A stretch of DNA of 21,424 nt, taken from positions 1 through 21,424 of IMG/VR virus record IMGVR_UViG_3300001683_000218; one strand, given 5' to 3'. A program made the translations under genes and the position numbers. Position 1 is the first letter of the stretch, and every line of letters starts with the position of its first letter. Positions 13,268 to 21,292 of the stretch are shown here, piece by piece. The notes under the pieces are model-generated. The model was not told the origin of the DNA, did no database searches, and saw nothing but the letters and a program-made list of their open reading frames with translations. Origin of the DNA: a virus.

Positions 13268-14614
13268 TTATTCCTTCCATATATATTTTGGTATAGAACC
13301 GTTTACATCATATATATTAGAATGATCCATTAATGCTCTACGATAAGGAGTAAACTTTATACCCCTACCCCATCCTAAAAAACCCATCACTTCTCTTTTA
13401 GTTACAGAACCATTTTCTTTTATAAAATCTATTAGTTCATTTAACTTCTTAGAGAACTTCATTTGTTTGGTCTTACATATAAGAGTATTTATATACCCGC
13501 TCATTTGAGTCATTTCATGCTTGTAAACTAAATGGTCTACAATATGAGTTACGGCACTAAGACCCATTTCATCTCTATATTCTCTATCATCCAAATAAGT
13601 ATTTAGCAACATAACTGCATCATGGTCATTATCAAAGAATTCTCCTTGTGGTTGCAATTCTTCATAGTAAGTGTCGTTATACATTATATAAGGAACACCG
13701 TTCATCATTCCATCTGTAGTTGCTACACTCCATCCACCATAAGTTTGTTTAGGTGAAAACCCTACCCAACATTTCTTTAAGAAATCATAATAACCTTTTT
13801 TGTCAAACTTATCAGTAATAACATAGTCTCTGTTAGGTTTCCCAAGTAAAGGTATCCATACTTTAAAATCTTGTCGAATCTTCCAGAGTTCATCCATTAT
13901 TTTCATAAATGGTTCAAAGTTCTTATATGTATCTGGTCTATGATTAAATACAATAATCTTTTCTCTATCCTGTTTTATATCTTCTAATCTACAAATATCA
14001 TCTTCATCAACTCCAAGATGTTGTACAGTTAAAATGTTATGTAATTTTTGAATTACATTGTCATTGAATGTATCCTTCGCTTGTTCTAACACCATATCTT
14101 TTTGATGTTGTGTATTTAAATAGCATCTTTCATACTCTAACAGTCCTGTTATATTTTGAATAAAACTATCCTTAGACCACGCAACAACTGGTTTAACATC
14201 AAACCAATGACAATAACCAAAAAATAGTGGCGTATGATGTGTAACATTATACATGGTATTTTTAAGAGCGTGAGTATGCTCTGGTAAATGAGACATCACC
14301 AAATCAAAATCCAAATCATGTGATAACATTTCCTTCATTCCACTAACATCAAAATGAGATCGCATAGTTGGCGGATATGTTGGTAAGTCAATATAGAATT
14401 GTGTTACGTTATCAAATGTAAGTGATTCCATTGGTTCAGTAAGAACCAAATAAAACCACAAGTCATCCCTTTGCTCATTCAAGAGTTTAATTTGTTTCTT
14501 AATGACTTGGATATAACTATCTTTCTCCAAATCCTCTTGAAAAGTAATATTAGGATATACTAGAATCCTAATAGTCTTTTGTGGCTTTTCATCTGTAAAG
14601 TTTAATGATGGCAT
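13268..14614 (-). CDS. GT-B glycosyltransferase with C-terminal winged-helix-like region
   Basis: 448 residues. The first part carries Rossmann-like strands and a His-rich centre (MSHLPEHTHAL, HHTPLFFGYCHWFD). The second has the nucleotide-sugar-domain look: KIIVFNHRPDTYKNFEPF, VWIPLLGKPNRDY, GYYDFLKKCWVGFSPKQTYG, TTDGMMNGVPYIMYND. The last ~60 residues (KKLNELIDFIKENGSVTKRE, then MGFLGWGRGIKFTPYRRALM) resemble a winged helix. A sugar transferase fused to a probable DNA-binding domain fits glycosylation of modified phage DNA, as with T4 glucosyltransferases; a surface-sugar role is the alternative. The gene overlaps its upstream neighbour by 13 bases. Confidence 0.72.
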   Translation of the reverse strand: MPSLNFTDEKPQKTIRILVYPNITFQEDLEKDSYIQVIKKQIKLLNEQRDDLWFYLVLTEPMESLTFDNVTQFYIDLPTYPPTMRSHFDVSGMKEMLSHDLDFDLVMSHLPEHTHALKNTMYNVTHHTPLFFGYCHWFDVKPVVAWSKDSFIQNITGLLEYERCYLNTQHQKDMVLEQAKDTFNDNVIQKLHNILTVQHLGVDEDDICRLEDIKQDREKIIVFNHRPDTYKNFEPFMKIMDELWKIRQDFKVWIPLLGKPNRDYVITDKFDKKGYYDFLKKCWVGFSPKQTYGGWSVATTDGMMNGVPYIMYNDTYYEELQPQGEFFDNDHDAVMLLNTYLDDREYRDEMGLSAVTHIVDHLVYKHEMTQMSGYINTLICKTKQMKFSKKLNELIDFIKENGSVTKREVMGFLGWGRGIKFTPYRRALMDHSNIYDVNGSIPKYIWKE

Positions 14615-15156
14615 TTAAACATACCTTTTTCTATAGTAGTAAGATTAGTTCCAAATAAATTACCTTCACTAAATTTCAACTTTCTTACCTTATCACTTTT
14701 ACCATAATTCACAAAAAATTTATCTTCTATACGATATTTTTTTATTGATTCTTTATCCACTATGAGAAGTTTATTAAGTCTATTCGACATGAATACCATA
14801 AGGAATGGTACAGGCTCTTCTAAGAAATGACTTTTTCTTGCTAGAAAAGAGATATACTTATAATTAGCAGGCCATTCTTTATCCCATTGTTTCCATCTTT
14901 CTAAATCAATAAGTAAATGTTTTTTACCTGTTTCATCTACCAACGCAAAATCAATTCCATATTTATTGTCTGGATGATATTGCCATTTACAACCTATACC
15001 ATCTGGTATGTAATTTAATAGATATTTTTGCAATTTCCTATCAGTTAGAGTATGTTGAATAAACATCCTAGCATCAGGACTATCATCAAAGTTATTCTGT
15101 CTATCAGAAAAATCACTACCCCACTCATTTATTTGTTCTTTATTTACTTGTATCAT
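14602..15156 (-). CDS. Possible PD-(D/E)XK-like nuclease, uncertain
   Basis: 184 residues. The central region YGIDFALVDETGKKHLLIDLERWKQW (split: Asp69; Asp84, Glu86, Lys89) shows two beta-strands ending in acidic residues, as in restriction-type nucleases, but the usual E-x-K is not exact. The rest is Trp/Tyr/Lys-rich with SFLARKSHF and VPFLMVFMSN. It is translationally coupled by ATGA to the DruA-like gene and overlaps the glycosyltransferase, pointing to one functional unit acting on DNA. I do not recognise the family with certainty. Confidence 0.5.
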   Translation of the reverse strand: MIQVNKEQINEWGSDFSDRQNNFDDSPDARMFIQHTLTDRKLQKYLLNYIPDGIGCKWQYHPDNKYGIDFALVDETGKKHLLIDLERWKQWDKEWPANYKYISFLARKSHFLEEPVPFLMVFMSNRLNKLLIVDKESIKKYRIEDKFFVNYGKSDKVRKLKFSEGNLFGTNLTTIEKGMFKCHH

Positions 15157-16268
15157 CGTATTATATCAATCTCATTCATGGTTTTTGAATTCCAAACTTC
15201 TAGTTTGGTACGAACTTTTTCCTCTCTAATCATCTTATCAAATCTTTTAGTGGCATATTTCTTCCACCACTTAATCACATTCTCTAATTCAAAACGATCA
15301 AAGTTTTCTGCCTTTTCTAACTTATCAGTATTGCCCAATAGAACTTCACGCACATTAGAGAATCCATACTCACTCATATAAAATCTTTTTTGTGTGGTAA
15401 CACCAGTTGCTTCTTCCATCGACTTAACAAACATTTCATATGCTGTAGTATCATGTTCTTTTAAAGATGACTTAACTACACTAACCATTTTAGTTTGTAT
15501 TTTAAGTTTACGACTTGAAGCACCTTGATGAATTAACTCCTCACCATTGTTCCTATTAGTAAACCAATCCTTTAACTCTTTATAGATATCCTCACCCAAT
15601 GTTAAAAGAAACTTAGATTGAGTATCACCCTTATATCTAAGGAAAGGTTTCATACCATCATACATTGAACAACCTTTTATATTCCCATATAGTGATGTAG
15701 TTTCAAACAAACAAAACTCCGTATCATACTTAGCATCTAACATTCGTCTACTTGCATGAGAACAACATATAGCTGCAAGTAATTTTCCACCAAGATAATT
15801 AAATCCAAATGGTTGAACTGGAACGATATTGAAACCCATTATCGCTCTCTTATTGAAAATATCTAAATCTGGAGTACCATCAAGATAATCGTTTCTAGGT
15901 TTAGAATTAATTAAAGGCGAACCAAAACGAATAAAACCAACAATTGTATTAGTGTTAGTTTCTTTTATAACTATTTTTAATGTCTTGCCTGGATTTTCAT
16001 CTGGTGAAAAAGATGCAGTCTTTTCCAGCATAGTATCGAAATTTACTAATGGGATTTGACATACTTGGAAGTCCATCTCCGCTGGATGCATTTTATAATC
16101 TTGAAACATTTCATCCTCAATACTACCCATGCCTGGTAGCGGTAGAGGGATGTTCTTAACTCTTTCTATTTTTCTAGCACGAAAATAATCATCAATACGT
16201 TTAAAGTTCTTAAAGTATTCAATCATCTTCATCGCAGCCCACAGAGAATCTTTTTTTTCTAAAATCAT
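15153..16268 (-). CDS. DruA-like (DUF4338) protein
   Basis: 371 residues. The middle matches the DUF4338 pattern: IVGFIRFGSP, NKRAIMGFNIVPVQPFGFNY, LGGKLLAAICCSHASRR, CLFETTSLYGNIKG and YDGMKPFLRYKGDT. DUF4338 is the domain of DruA in Druantia anti-phage defence, and related proteins occur in marine T4-like phages. Biochemical function is not established to my knowledge. No ribosome site precedes the ATG at 16268, and promoter copy 1 would start transcription there. The real start may be an ATG at 16232 or 16226 unless the mRNA is leaderless. It is followed by the coupled possible nuclease. Confidence 0.75.
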   Translation of the reverse strand: MILEKKDSLWAAMKMIEYFKNFKRIDDYFRARKIERVKNIPLPLPGMGSIEDEMFQDYKMHPAEMDFQVCQIPLVNFDTMLEKTASFSPDENPGKTLKIVIKETNTNTIVGFIRFGSPLINSKPRNDYLDGTPDLDIFNKRAIMGFNIVPVQPFGFNYLGGKLLAAICCSHASRRMLDAKYDTEFCLFETTSLYGNIKGCSMYDGMKPFLRYKGDTQSKFLLTLGEDIYKELKDWFTNRNNGEELIHQGASSRKLKIQTKMVSVVKSSLKEHDTTAYEMFVKSMEEATGVTTQKRFYMSEYGFSNVREVLLGNTDKLEKAENFDRFELENVIKWWKKYATKRFDKMIREEKVRTKLEVWNSKTMNEIDIIR

Positions 16269-16274
16269 AATATA

Positions 16275-16307
16275 AGAATACCAAAAAAACTGTTAGAATG
16301 TAAGGAA
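16275..16307 (-). promoter_or_regulatory. Candidate early-type promoter, copy 1 of 4
   Basis: On the minus strand: TTCC (16307-16304), TTACAT (16303-16298), 17-bp spacer ending TTTGG, TATTCT (16280-16275), extended -10. It begins one base after the stop of the exonuclease gene and drives the DruA-like/nuclease/glycosyltransferase group. Confidence 0.7.
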
Positions 16308-16991
16308 CTAGTCTTGCTGTATAATTGATGGGCTCTTTTTCATAATAGTTAACAGCTTATCCATGTACTTATCCAGTTCCTTAATAGGTTTTGTAAAGGT
16401 CTGCACTTCAGTACTATCCCGAACCGCTATCAATATCACGACTTGTTCTGGCAACGCACCAACCATCTCATAAAATGCAGCTGCATAAAACATTGTTTGA
16501 ATATAGTAATCCTCAATCCAATCTTCTTTTTTTGCTCTTCGAGATGTCTTAAAATCGATTAAAGATAATACACCATTATATTCTGCTATACAATCAGCGG
16601 TGCCAGCAACTCTCAACATATCACTATGTAATGGAATTTCTAAACCGTAAATGTTGTCTATATTTCCTAATAGAAATCTAAGACGATTGAAAACTTCAAT
16701 CGCTTCGGGGTTGTTACACTTCAAGGGTAAATTATATAAATATTGTTCACAAAGATCATGGACAGCAGTACCCAATTTACTTGAGTCTTTTACAATCCTA
16801 TTTGCTTCATCTTCTCCTACTTTTCTTCGCCACACCTCTATTCCAGGCTTTGGTTGACTGCCTAGAATAGAGGTGATTGATGGGTATACGTTTCCATTTG
16901 GAGTTACATATACCCGCTTACCATCTCTTTCTTCACGCTGAGATGGTTCGTACCCATTTTCACTTAAATCGTTCAAATGACAAAACTCCAT
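16308..16991 (-). CDS. PD-(D/E)XK exonuclease, RecB/Cas4-like
   Basis: 227 residues with the full RecB-type nuclease order: GTAVHDLCEQYL (His78), Glu118 in GLEIPL, RVAGTADCIAEYNG (Asp133), LSLIDFKTSRR (Asp146, Lys148) and QTMFYAAAFYE (the Q-x3-Y motif, Gln165). The N-terminal VYPSITSILG is typical of this phage group. Such enzymes degrade or trim DNA ends; they are found in marine T4-like phages and may take the place of DexA-type exonucleases. The ribosome site AAGGAG is clear. Confidence 0.85.
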   Translation of the reverse strand: MEFCHLNDLSENGYEPSQREERDGKRVYVTPNGNVYPSITSILGSQPKPGIEVWRRKVGEDEANRIVKDSSKLGTAVHDLCEQYLYNLPLKCNNPEAIEVFNRLRFLLGNIDNIYGLEIPLHSDMLRVAGTADCIAEYNGVLSLIDFKTSRRAKKEDWIEDYYIQTMFYAAAFYEMVGALPEQVVILIAVRDSTEVQTFTKPIKELDKYMDKLLTIMKKSPSIIQQD

Positions 16992-17016
16992 AATATATCT
17001 CCTTCATTTCGTAATA

Positions 17017-17304
17017 TTACTTATTACTTCTTCCAAACAATTTATCAGCTATTCTAAACAACAATGCTTTTAATCCGAACACCACTAATAACACAACCAT
17101 TAATAATTGTTGATACCACTCGGGCATCAATGCAAGATTACTCCATGCAGTAGTCATGGTATCATCCGTGACATATGGATATAACATGGTTAGTGGTATC
17201 GGTAACATTAACATCACCACTATAAATTCATCTTTCCACGATCTACTTAGTGATTCTTCTTGTATCTCATGTTGTAACTTTTTTTCTTCTATTTTGTTTT
17301 TCAT
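17017..17304 (-). CDS. Holin-like membrane protein (3TM/GTA type)
   Basis: 95 residues. A charged N-terminus (~1-24) is followed by WKDEFIVVMLMLPIPLTMLY and a second hydrophobic stretch (YQQLLMVVLLVVFGLKALLF), ending in a basic tail. This matches the gene-transfer-agent-type three-helix holin family. Holins permeabilise the inner membrane to trigger lysis. GGAG touches the ATG at 17304, so translation may depend on coupling to the HtrA gene ending at 17311. It is distant from the SleB-type endolysin candidate. Confidence 0.72.
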   Translation of the reverse strand: MKNKIEEKKLQHEIQEESLSRSWKDEFIVVMLMLPIPLTMLYPYVTDDTMTTAWSNLALMPEWYQQLLMVVLLVVFGLKALLFRIADKLFGRSNK

Positions 17305-17310
17305 CTCCTG

Positions 17311-18387
17311 TTATTTTGATTTGGGTTGGAGAGTCATTTCTATAGGAACAAGCATACTATTCCTAAGTATTTCTAATTGAATTACGTCACCAATATTTTT
17401 CATCTTAATAACTGATGCAAACATTCTCCATTTTACATCTTTACCATTAAGTTTTAAAATAATATCATCTTTTTCTAAGATATATGCACCTTTACCATAT
17501 TGAAAGTTTTCCATGTCCTTACTTTCTACTGGACGGTATACAATACCCAAAAATGGTCTTATAATTTGTTCACCACTATACAATTTTTTAATTACTGTTT
17601 GAGCGTATGTCCCATCAACTGCAAATCCTAGTCCAATACTACCCCTACCACTATCAGTAATAATCATACTGTTAATTCCAATAACATCCCCATGAGAATC
17701 AAATAATGGGCCACCAGAGTTGCCTGGATTAACAGCTGCATCAGTTTGTATGAAAGGAACAAATGAAGGTGTTTTTGGTATAAACCTATCTAATGATGAT
17801 ACAATACCAGTTGTAACACTAAAAGATTGATTCATTGGTGAACCAATTGCAATTACATCATCACCTAATTCTGGTTTATCTCCCCATGTTAAAAAAGGAA
17901 ATACTTTATTATGCTTATTAATAATTCCTAATAACGCTATATCAGAATCTTCATCATAATTTATTAATTCAGCTTCATGTACTTCTTCATTGTGAAAAAT
18001 AAGTGTTATTTTTTTACAATTAGTAATACAATTATTTACTACATGAGCATTAGTTATAACATACCCATCACTACTAACAACAAATCCAGAACCTACATGA
18101 GTTGGTTCATCTTTTGGATTTTTGCCTTTTTGCAAAGGCGGACGTTGTTGTTGATTTTGGTTTGGGCGTTCTCTAAACCTAAAACCACCCTTATTATTTT
18201 CTCTGTCACCACCTGTAAGATTATCTAAATTAGTTGTGTCTTTTTCTGAAATAACTTCAACTACTGATTGTAGAACTTTTTCAACTACACTTGTTTTATA
18301 TGTATGATCTGCATATCCAATATCAGCTGTACCCAAAGTTAGTAAGATAATTGATAAACATAATATTTTTATCTTATTTGATAACAT
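17311..18387 (-). CDS. HtrA/DegP-like periplasmic serine protease
   Basis: 358 residues from the ATG at 18387, which has AAGGAGCTTAAA upstream; the frame is open further up but without a ribosome site. A signal peptide (ILCLSIILLTLG, then ADIGYA) leads into a Gln/Pro/Arg-rich linker and the trypsin-like domain: His115 (ITNAHVV), Asp149 (DSDIALL) and Ser224 (NPGNSGGPL). A single PDZ domain (~280-355) follows with RPFLGIVYRPV. All catalytic residues are present. HtrA proteases degrade misfolded envelope proteins. In a phage it could manage envelope stress caused by its exported proteins, or process host surface proteins. Confidence 0.92.
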   Translation of the reverse strand: MLSNKIKILCLSIILLTLGTADIGYADHTYKTSVVEKVLQSVVEVISEKDTTNLDNLTGGDRENNKGGFRFRERPNQNQQQRPPLQKGKNPKDEPTHVGSGFVVSSDGYVITNAHVVNNCITNCKKITLIFHNEEVHEAELINYDEDSDIALLGIINKHNKVFPFLTWGDKPELGDDVIAIGSPMNQSFSVTTGIVSSLDRFIPKTPSFVPFIQTDAAVNPGNSGGPLFDSHGDVIGINSMIITDSGRGSIGLGFAVDGTYAQTVIKKLYSGEQIIRPFLGIVYRPVESKDMENFQYGKGAYILEKDDIILKLNGKDVKWRMFASVIKMKNIGDVIQLEILRNSMLVPIEMTLQPKSK

Positions 18388-18433
18388 TTTAAGCTCCTTT
18401 AAATCTCGATTTATTATACCGAGGCTTATTTTA

Positions 18434-18763
18434 TTAGTTTTTTGGGATAAACAATTCGATATGATTGCCTCCAATGATACAAGAGAGATTTCCTTTTGTA
18501 TAGTTAAAAATAATAGCCCATTGTTTATTATTAGGATTCATAAGTATTTTCATAGATAGTAACATCCTATGTTTGTCATCATTGATGACACCACTTGCAG
18601 CTAACCCCAACATATAATCGTTTTCCGCCATGTCCATAATAAATTCTGGTGTATTACAATACAATAAAATTTCACTTAATGGTACTGTTTGTGGAGTTTC
18701 TGTAATTGGTTTATTACCTAAAATAAATAATAAACACAAGCCAATAAATATTAATTGCTTCAT
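18434..18763 (-). CDS. Small exported protein, unknown
   Basis: 109 residues with an N-terminal signal-like segment (LIFIGLCLLFILG). The C-terminal half (WAIIFNYTKGNLSCIIGGNH) looks like a short beta-hairpin region with one Cys; another Cys is in LLYCNTPEF. It sits directly before the HtrA gene with GAGG upstream. No named family recognised. Confidence 0.65.
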   Translation of the reverse strand: MKQLIFIGLCLLFILGNKPITETPQTVPLSEILLYCNTPEFIMDMAENDYMLGLAASGVINDDKHRMLLSMKILMNPNNKQWAIIFNYTKGNLSCIIGGNHIELFIPKN

Positions 18764-18766
18764 TCT

Positions 18767-19033
18767 TTATCTAACCTCGAATTTTGAATCTGTATGATTC
18801 TTCTTAATTCTTGTCATCACATCTGTAAAATCAGACGTAGGTTTTAACCTACCCTTTGTTGATTCCAACCTTCCTATATCAACAATTCTAGCAGAACCTA
18901 CAATACGAATGATACTACCATTCTCTTTACAACTAGGACAAGGATTGTTTAAAGGGACATCAATGTTTGCGATTGTTTGCAATTCATCGAATATATGTTT
19001 ACACGATTCACATTCAAATATATATTCTGGCAT
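18767..19033 (-). CDS. FmdB-type zinc-ribbon protein
   Basis: 88 residues. The N-terminus MPEYIFECESCKHIFDELQ with a second CPSC pair is the FmdB regulatory-protein zinc ribbon. The C-terminal half is basic and unassigned. Such small ribbons recur in marine T4-like phages. The start overlaps the stop of the SprT-like gene (TAATG). Function is unknown; regulation or nucleic-acid binding is possible. Confidence 0.78.
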   Translation of the reverse strand: MPEYIFECESCKHIFDELQTIANIDVPLNNPCPSCKENGSIIRIVGSARIVDIGRLESTKGRLKPTSDFTDVMTRIKKNHTDSKFEVR

Positions 19034-19434
19034 TATATACTAACTCCTAAAGGTATTTCAAATTGAGAAAATCTTTTTTTCCACTTCATAAATGATTGAC
19101 CATGATCCACTTTACCAGTTTCCATCCACTGCCATTGATGTATCATTTCATGTGCCAAAGTATATATAAAGTATGTTTTATTCATAAATGATTGTGAAAT
19201 GGATAATTCACCAAATAGATATCCATTCTTACAACGTCCTGTATACTCAGCATGACAGTCGTGTTTTCTTTTTATTTCAATTATCTTAAAAGGATGTATG
19301 GCATTATTAAATACTTCTTCATTTAAAATATTATGCCATCTTGTGACTAAATGTTTAGACGGAGTTAAGGGTTCACATTTATTTATATGACCACGAATTG
19401 TCTTAATAACAATATTATCCTTTTTGATATACAT
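19033..19434 (-). CDS. SprT-like zinc metalloprotease
   Basis: 133 residues. The zinc site HEMIHQWQWMETGKVDHG has H95-E96-x2-H99 and a third His111, the SprT/Spartan arrangement. FGELSISQSF precedes it, as usual for the family. Eukaryotic Spartan removes DNA-protein crosslinks; phage versions are common in T4-like marine phages, with unknown role. The gene lies in the cluster leading from rnh. Confidence 0.85.
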   Translation of the reverse strand: MYIKKDNIVIKTIRGHINKCEPLTPSKHLVTRWHNILNEEVFNNAIHPFKIIEIKRKHDCHAEYTGRCKNGYLFGELSISQSFMNKTYFIYTLAHEMIHQWQWMETGKVDHGQSFMKWKKRFSQFEIPLGVSI

Positions 19435-19435
19435 C

Positions 19436-19750
19436 CTATCGAAAAGCTACTGGGTATCCGCTGTGTTTCCTTTGTAACTTAACTGGTTCTGCTACCTTAT
19501 CTTCCACTTTAACCTTCGCAACTGAAAAATCTCTTTCAACATCATATGGACTAGTCATAGACATTTCTAGAAATTTTCCTTCATACATAAAACCATTCCA
19601 CTTTAATTGAAAGTGATGATCTACACCATCATCATCAAGTTCAACCTTGATATATTTTTGATGGAAACATTCAACTACAGTAGCATCTTTTTGAACTGTC
19701 TTTTTTTTACTAACCTTGATATTTAATACAGTTTTTATCTCGACACTCAT
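19436..19750 (-). CDS. T4-like phage protein, unknown
   Basis: 104 residues, beta-rich with VKVELDDD-type strands (KYIKVELDDDGVDHHFQLKW) and a basic tail (KLQRKHSGYPVAFR). AAGGTG precedes the start and it is packed between the SprT-like and the 144-residue genes. No domain recognised. Confidence 0.6.
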   Translation of the reverse strand: MSVEIKTVLNIKVSKKKTVQKDATVVECFHQKYIKVELDDDGVDHHFQLKWNGFMYEGKFLEMSMTSPYDVERDFSVAKVKVEDKVAEPVKLQRKHSGYPVAFR

Positions 19751-19752
19751 TT

Positions 19753-20187
19753 TTACACCTTTTGATATAAGTTAGGGAAAACTTCTAATACTAACTTTGA
19801 AGTTAATCCCTTTACTTTAAGTTTCTTTTTTAACATACCAGCAAAAATCTTGGATTCGTCTTGATGCATTACTTCTAACATTTGTACTAGTAAGTCAGAG
19901 GATTGTTTTGCTCTCAATGGTTTTGATCTATCATGCCCCTCAACAAAAATAGAACACTTTGGTACTGCCCCAAATAAACTTACATCCACTAAATCTAATG
20001 GTCTATCAGTAACAGGGATATATGGCGGTATCTTTTTTACAGTCCATTGAATAGAAGGATCAAATGTTCCTTGTAAAACAAATTTAAAAACCTTATTATC
20101 TTTACAAGATTCTAGTATTTCCTTTTTTTTCTTCCTATTTTTTGCGTTATCAATCCTATGAAAAATTTCAGATATATATTCAGTCAT
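19753..20187 (-). CDS. T4-like phage protein, DUF6433-type (probable)
   Basis: 144 residues. The pattern FKFVLQGTFDPSIQW, then PPYIPVTDRP, LLVQMLEVMHQDESKIFAGM and GLTSKLVLEVFPNLY resembles a family of unknown function in marine T4-like phages that I believe is DUF6433. The start overlaps the end of rnh (ATGA). Helical and Lys-rich at the N-terminus. Function unknown; coupling to rnh hints at replication. Confidence 0.65.
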   Translation of the reverse strand: MTEYISEIFHRIDNAKNRKKKKEILESCKDNKVFKFVLQGTFDPSIQWTVKKIPPYIPVTDRPLDLVDVSLFGAVPKCSIFVEGHDRSKPLRAKQSSDLLVQMLEVMHQDESKIFAGMLKKKLKVKGLTSKLVLEVFPNLYQKV

Positions 20188-21038
20188 AAAACAAAGTCCC
20201 CCTTATGCTCCATTAAATAGTTTAATTTATTCTTAACAAAATAACTGGTAAATCGGCCAGGCATTTCATTATTCTTTTTTGTTTTATTATATTCACTCAA
20301 GATAGTATCAGAAATATCTTTAGGAATATAATCAAAATCAATTAACATTTGATTCCGTTTCCATCTAGGATCAACATGAGTCATATCAGGTTCATTCATC
20401 CAAATCGCAATTTTCTTTTTTGAGATCGGTTTCTGCCTCACACCTTCAAGAATACAATCATCATCTGAAAGAATATTAGGAATACCATCACCTTTATCGC
20501 CACGAATTATGTGTTCCTTTAAGTATTTATAAGGGTCAGGCGTAACTACCATCTTTTTTTGTATAGGAGAATATTGTTTTATGTATTTAAATTTATGTAA
20601 TTGAGAAAAGTCTTTATCACTTGAGATAATGATGCTATTTTCCTCTATATTTTTACACAAAACACCGATAACATCATCGCCTTCAGCATGAGGGACGGAT
20701 ATAACTTTATAAGGGAAATATTCGTCAATTTCCTCTATAATTTTATTAATTATAGAGAATAATGCTTTCCAATCCATGCCACCTTTTTTTTCTTGTTTTT
20801 CTCTTACTTTCTTTCTATTAGCCTTATAATACTTAAATTGCTCTTTTCTCCAGCTAGATAAAAAATCAGTACAAATAACAATTTCACCATATTTTGAACG
20901 ATATTTCACCCGATAATTACGAATACTATTCAACACTAGATGTCGAATAAATTCTTCGGAAACGGTATCTTGATCGGAAGTCTTATGAGCAATCATAATA
21001 CTACCAATAATAATATTTGAAAAATCTAAAAGTATCAT
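20184..21038 (-). CDS. rnh: RNase H / 5'-3' exonuclease (T4 Rnh-like)
   Basis: 284 residues of the T4 RNase H / FEN-type nuclease fold. Metal-binding acidic residues appear in LLDFSNI (Asp5), IVICTDFLSSWRKEQFKYYK, VPHAEGDDVIG, ISSDKDFSQLHKF and RGDKGDGIPN. The enzyme removes RNA primers and adjacent DNA during lagging-strand synthesis with gp32. Its length is close to T4 Rnh (305). Translation is coupled to the upstream gene by an ATGA overlap. Confidence 0.9.
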   Translation of the reverse strand: MILLDFSNIIIGSIMIAHKTSDQDTVSEEFIRHLVLNSIRNYRVKYRSKYGEIVICTDFLSSWRKEQFKYYKANRKKVREKQEKKGGMDWKALFSIINKIIEEIDEYFPYKVISVPHAEGDDVIGVLCKNIEENSIIISSDKDFSQLHKFKYIKQYSPIQKKMVVTPDPYKYLKEHIIRGDKGDGIPNILSDDDCILEGVRQKPISKKKIAIWMNEPDMTHVDPRWKRNQMLIDFDYIPKDISDTILSEYNKTKKNNEMPGRFTSYFVKNKLNYLMEHKGDFVL

Positions 21039-21292
21039 ATCATATCCTTCAGCACTTCGTACTCTTTAATAGAATCCACACGAAAACTTCTCCAGCCACC
21101 TTTATCAATATCCCAAACAGAAACAGTATCTTGATTTGTTTTTTTATCAGATTTCGTAATAGTTGGTTCTGGCAAAATAGATTCATGTAGAGTACAATGC
21201 ATTATACGTTCATCACCATTAACTTTAGTAAATACTACTTTCATTAGATTTTTCTTTAATCCTTCAACCAACACATCCCGCTTCGTCATCAT
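21035..21292 (-). CDS. WYL_2/DUF2693-like small SH3-fold protein
   Basis: 85 residues from the ATG at 21292, which follows AGGAGAATT (an in-frame ATG at 21304 lies before it). The pattern VVFTKVNGDERIMHCTL, then SVWDIDKGGWRSFRVDSIKE, is the DUF2693/WYL_2 Sm-like beta-barrel, frequent in T4-like phages. It is probably a nucleic-acid-associated modulator. It overlaps the end of the upstream deaminase by 29 bases. Confidence 0.75.
   Translation of the reverse strand: MMTKRDVLVEGLKKNLMKVVFTKVNGDERIMHCTLHESILPEPTITKSDKKTNQDTVSVWDIDKGGWRSFRVDSIKEYEVLKDMI

Noticed and set aside
1391-20531. TATAAATA (T4 late-promoter-like) on the minus strand at 1391-1398, 2670-2677, about 13486-13493 and 20524-20531
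   Set aside because: All four are inside genes and not placed before gene starts. In such AT-rich sequence a few copies are expected by chance.
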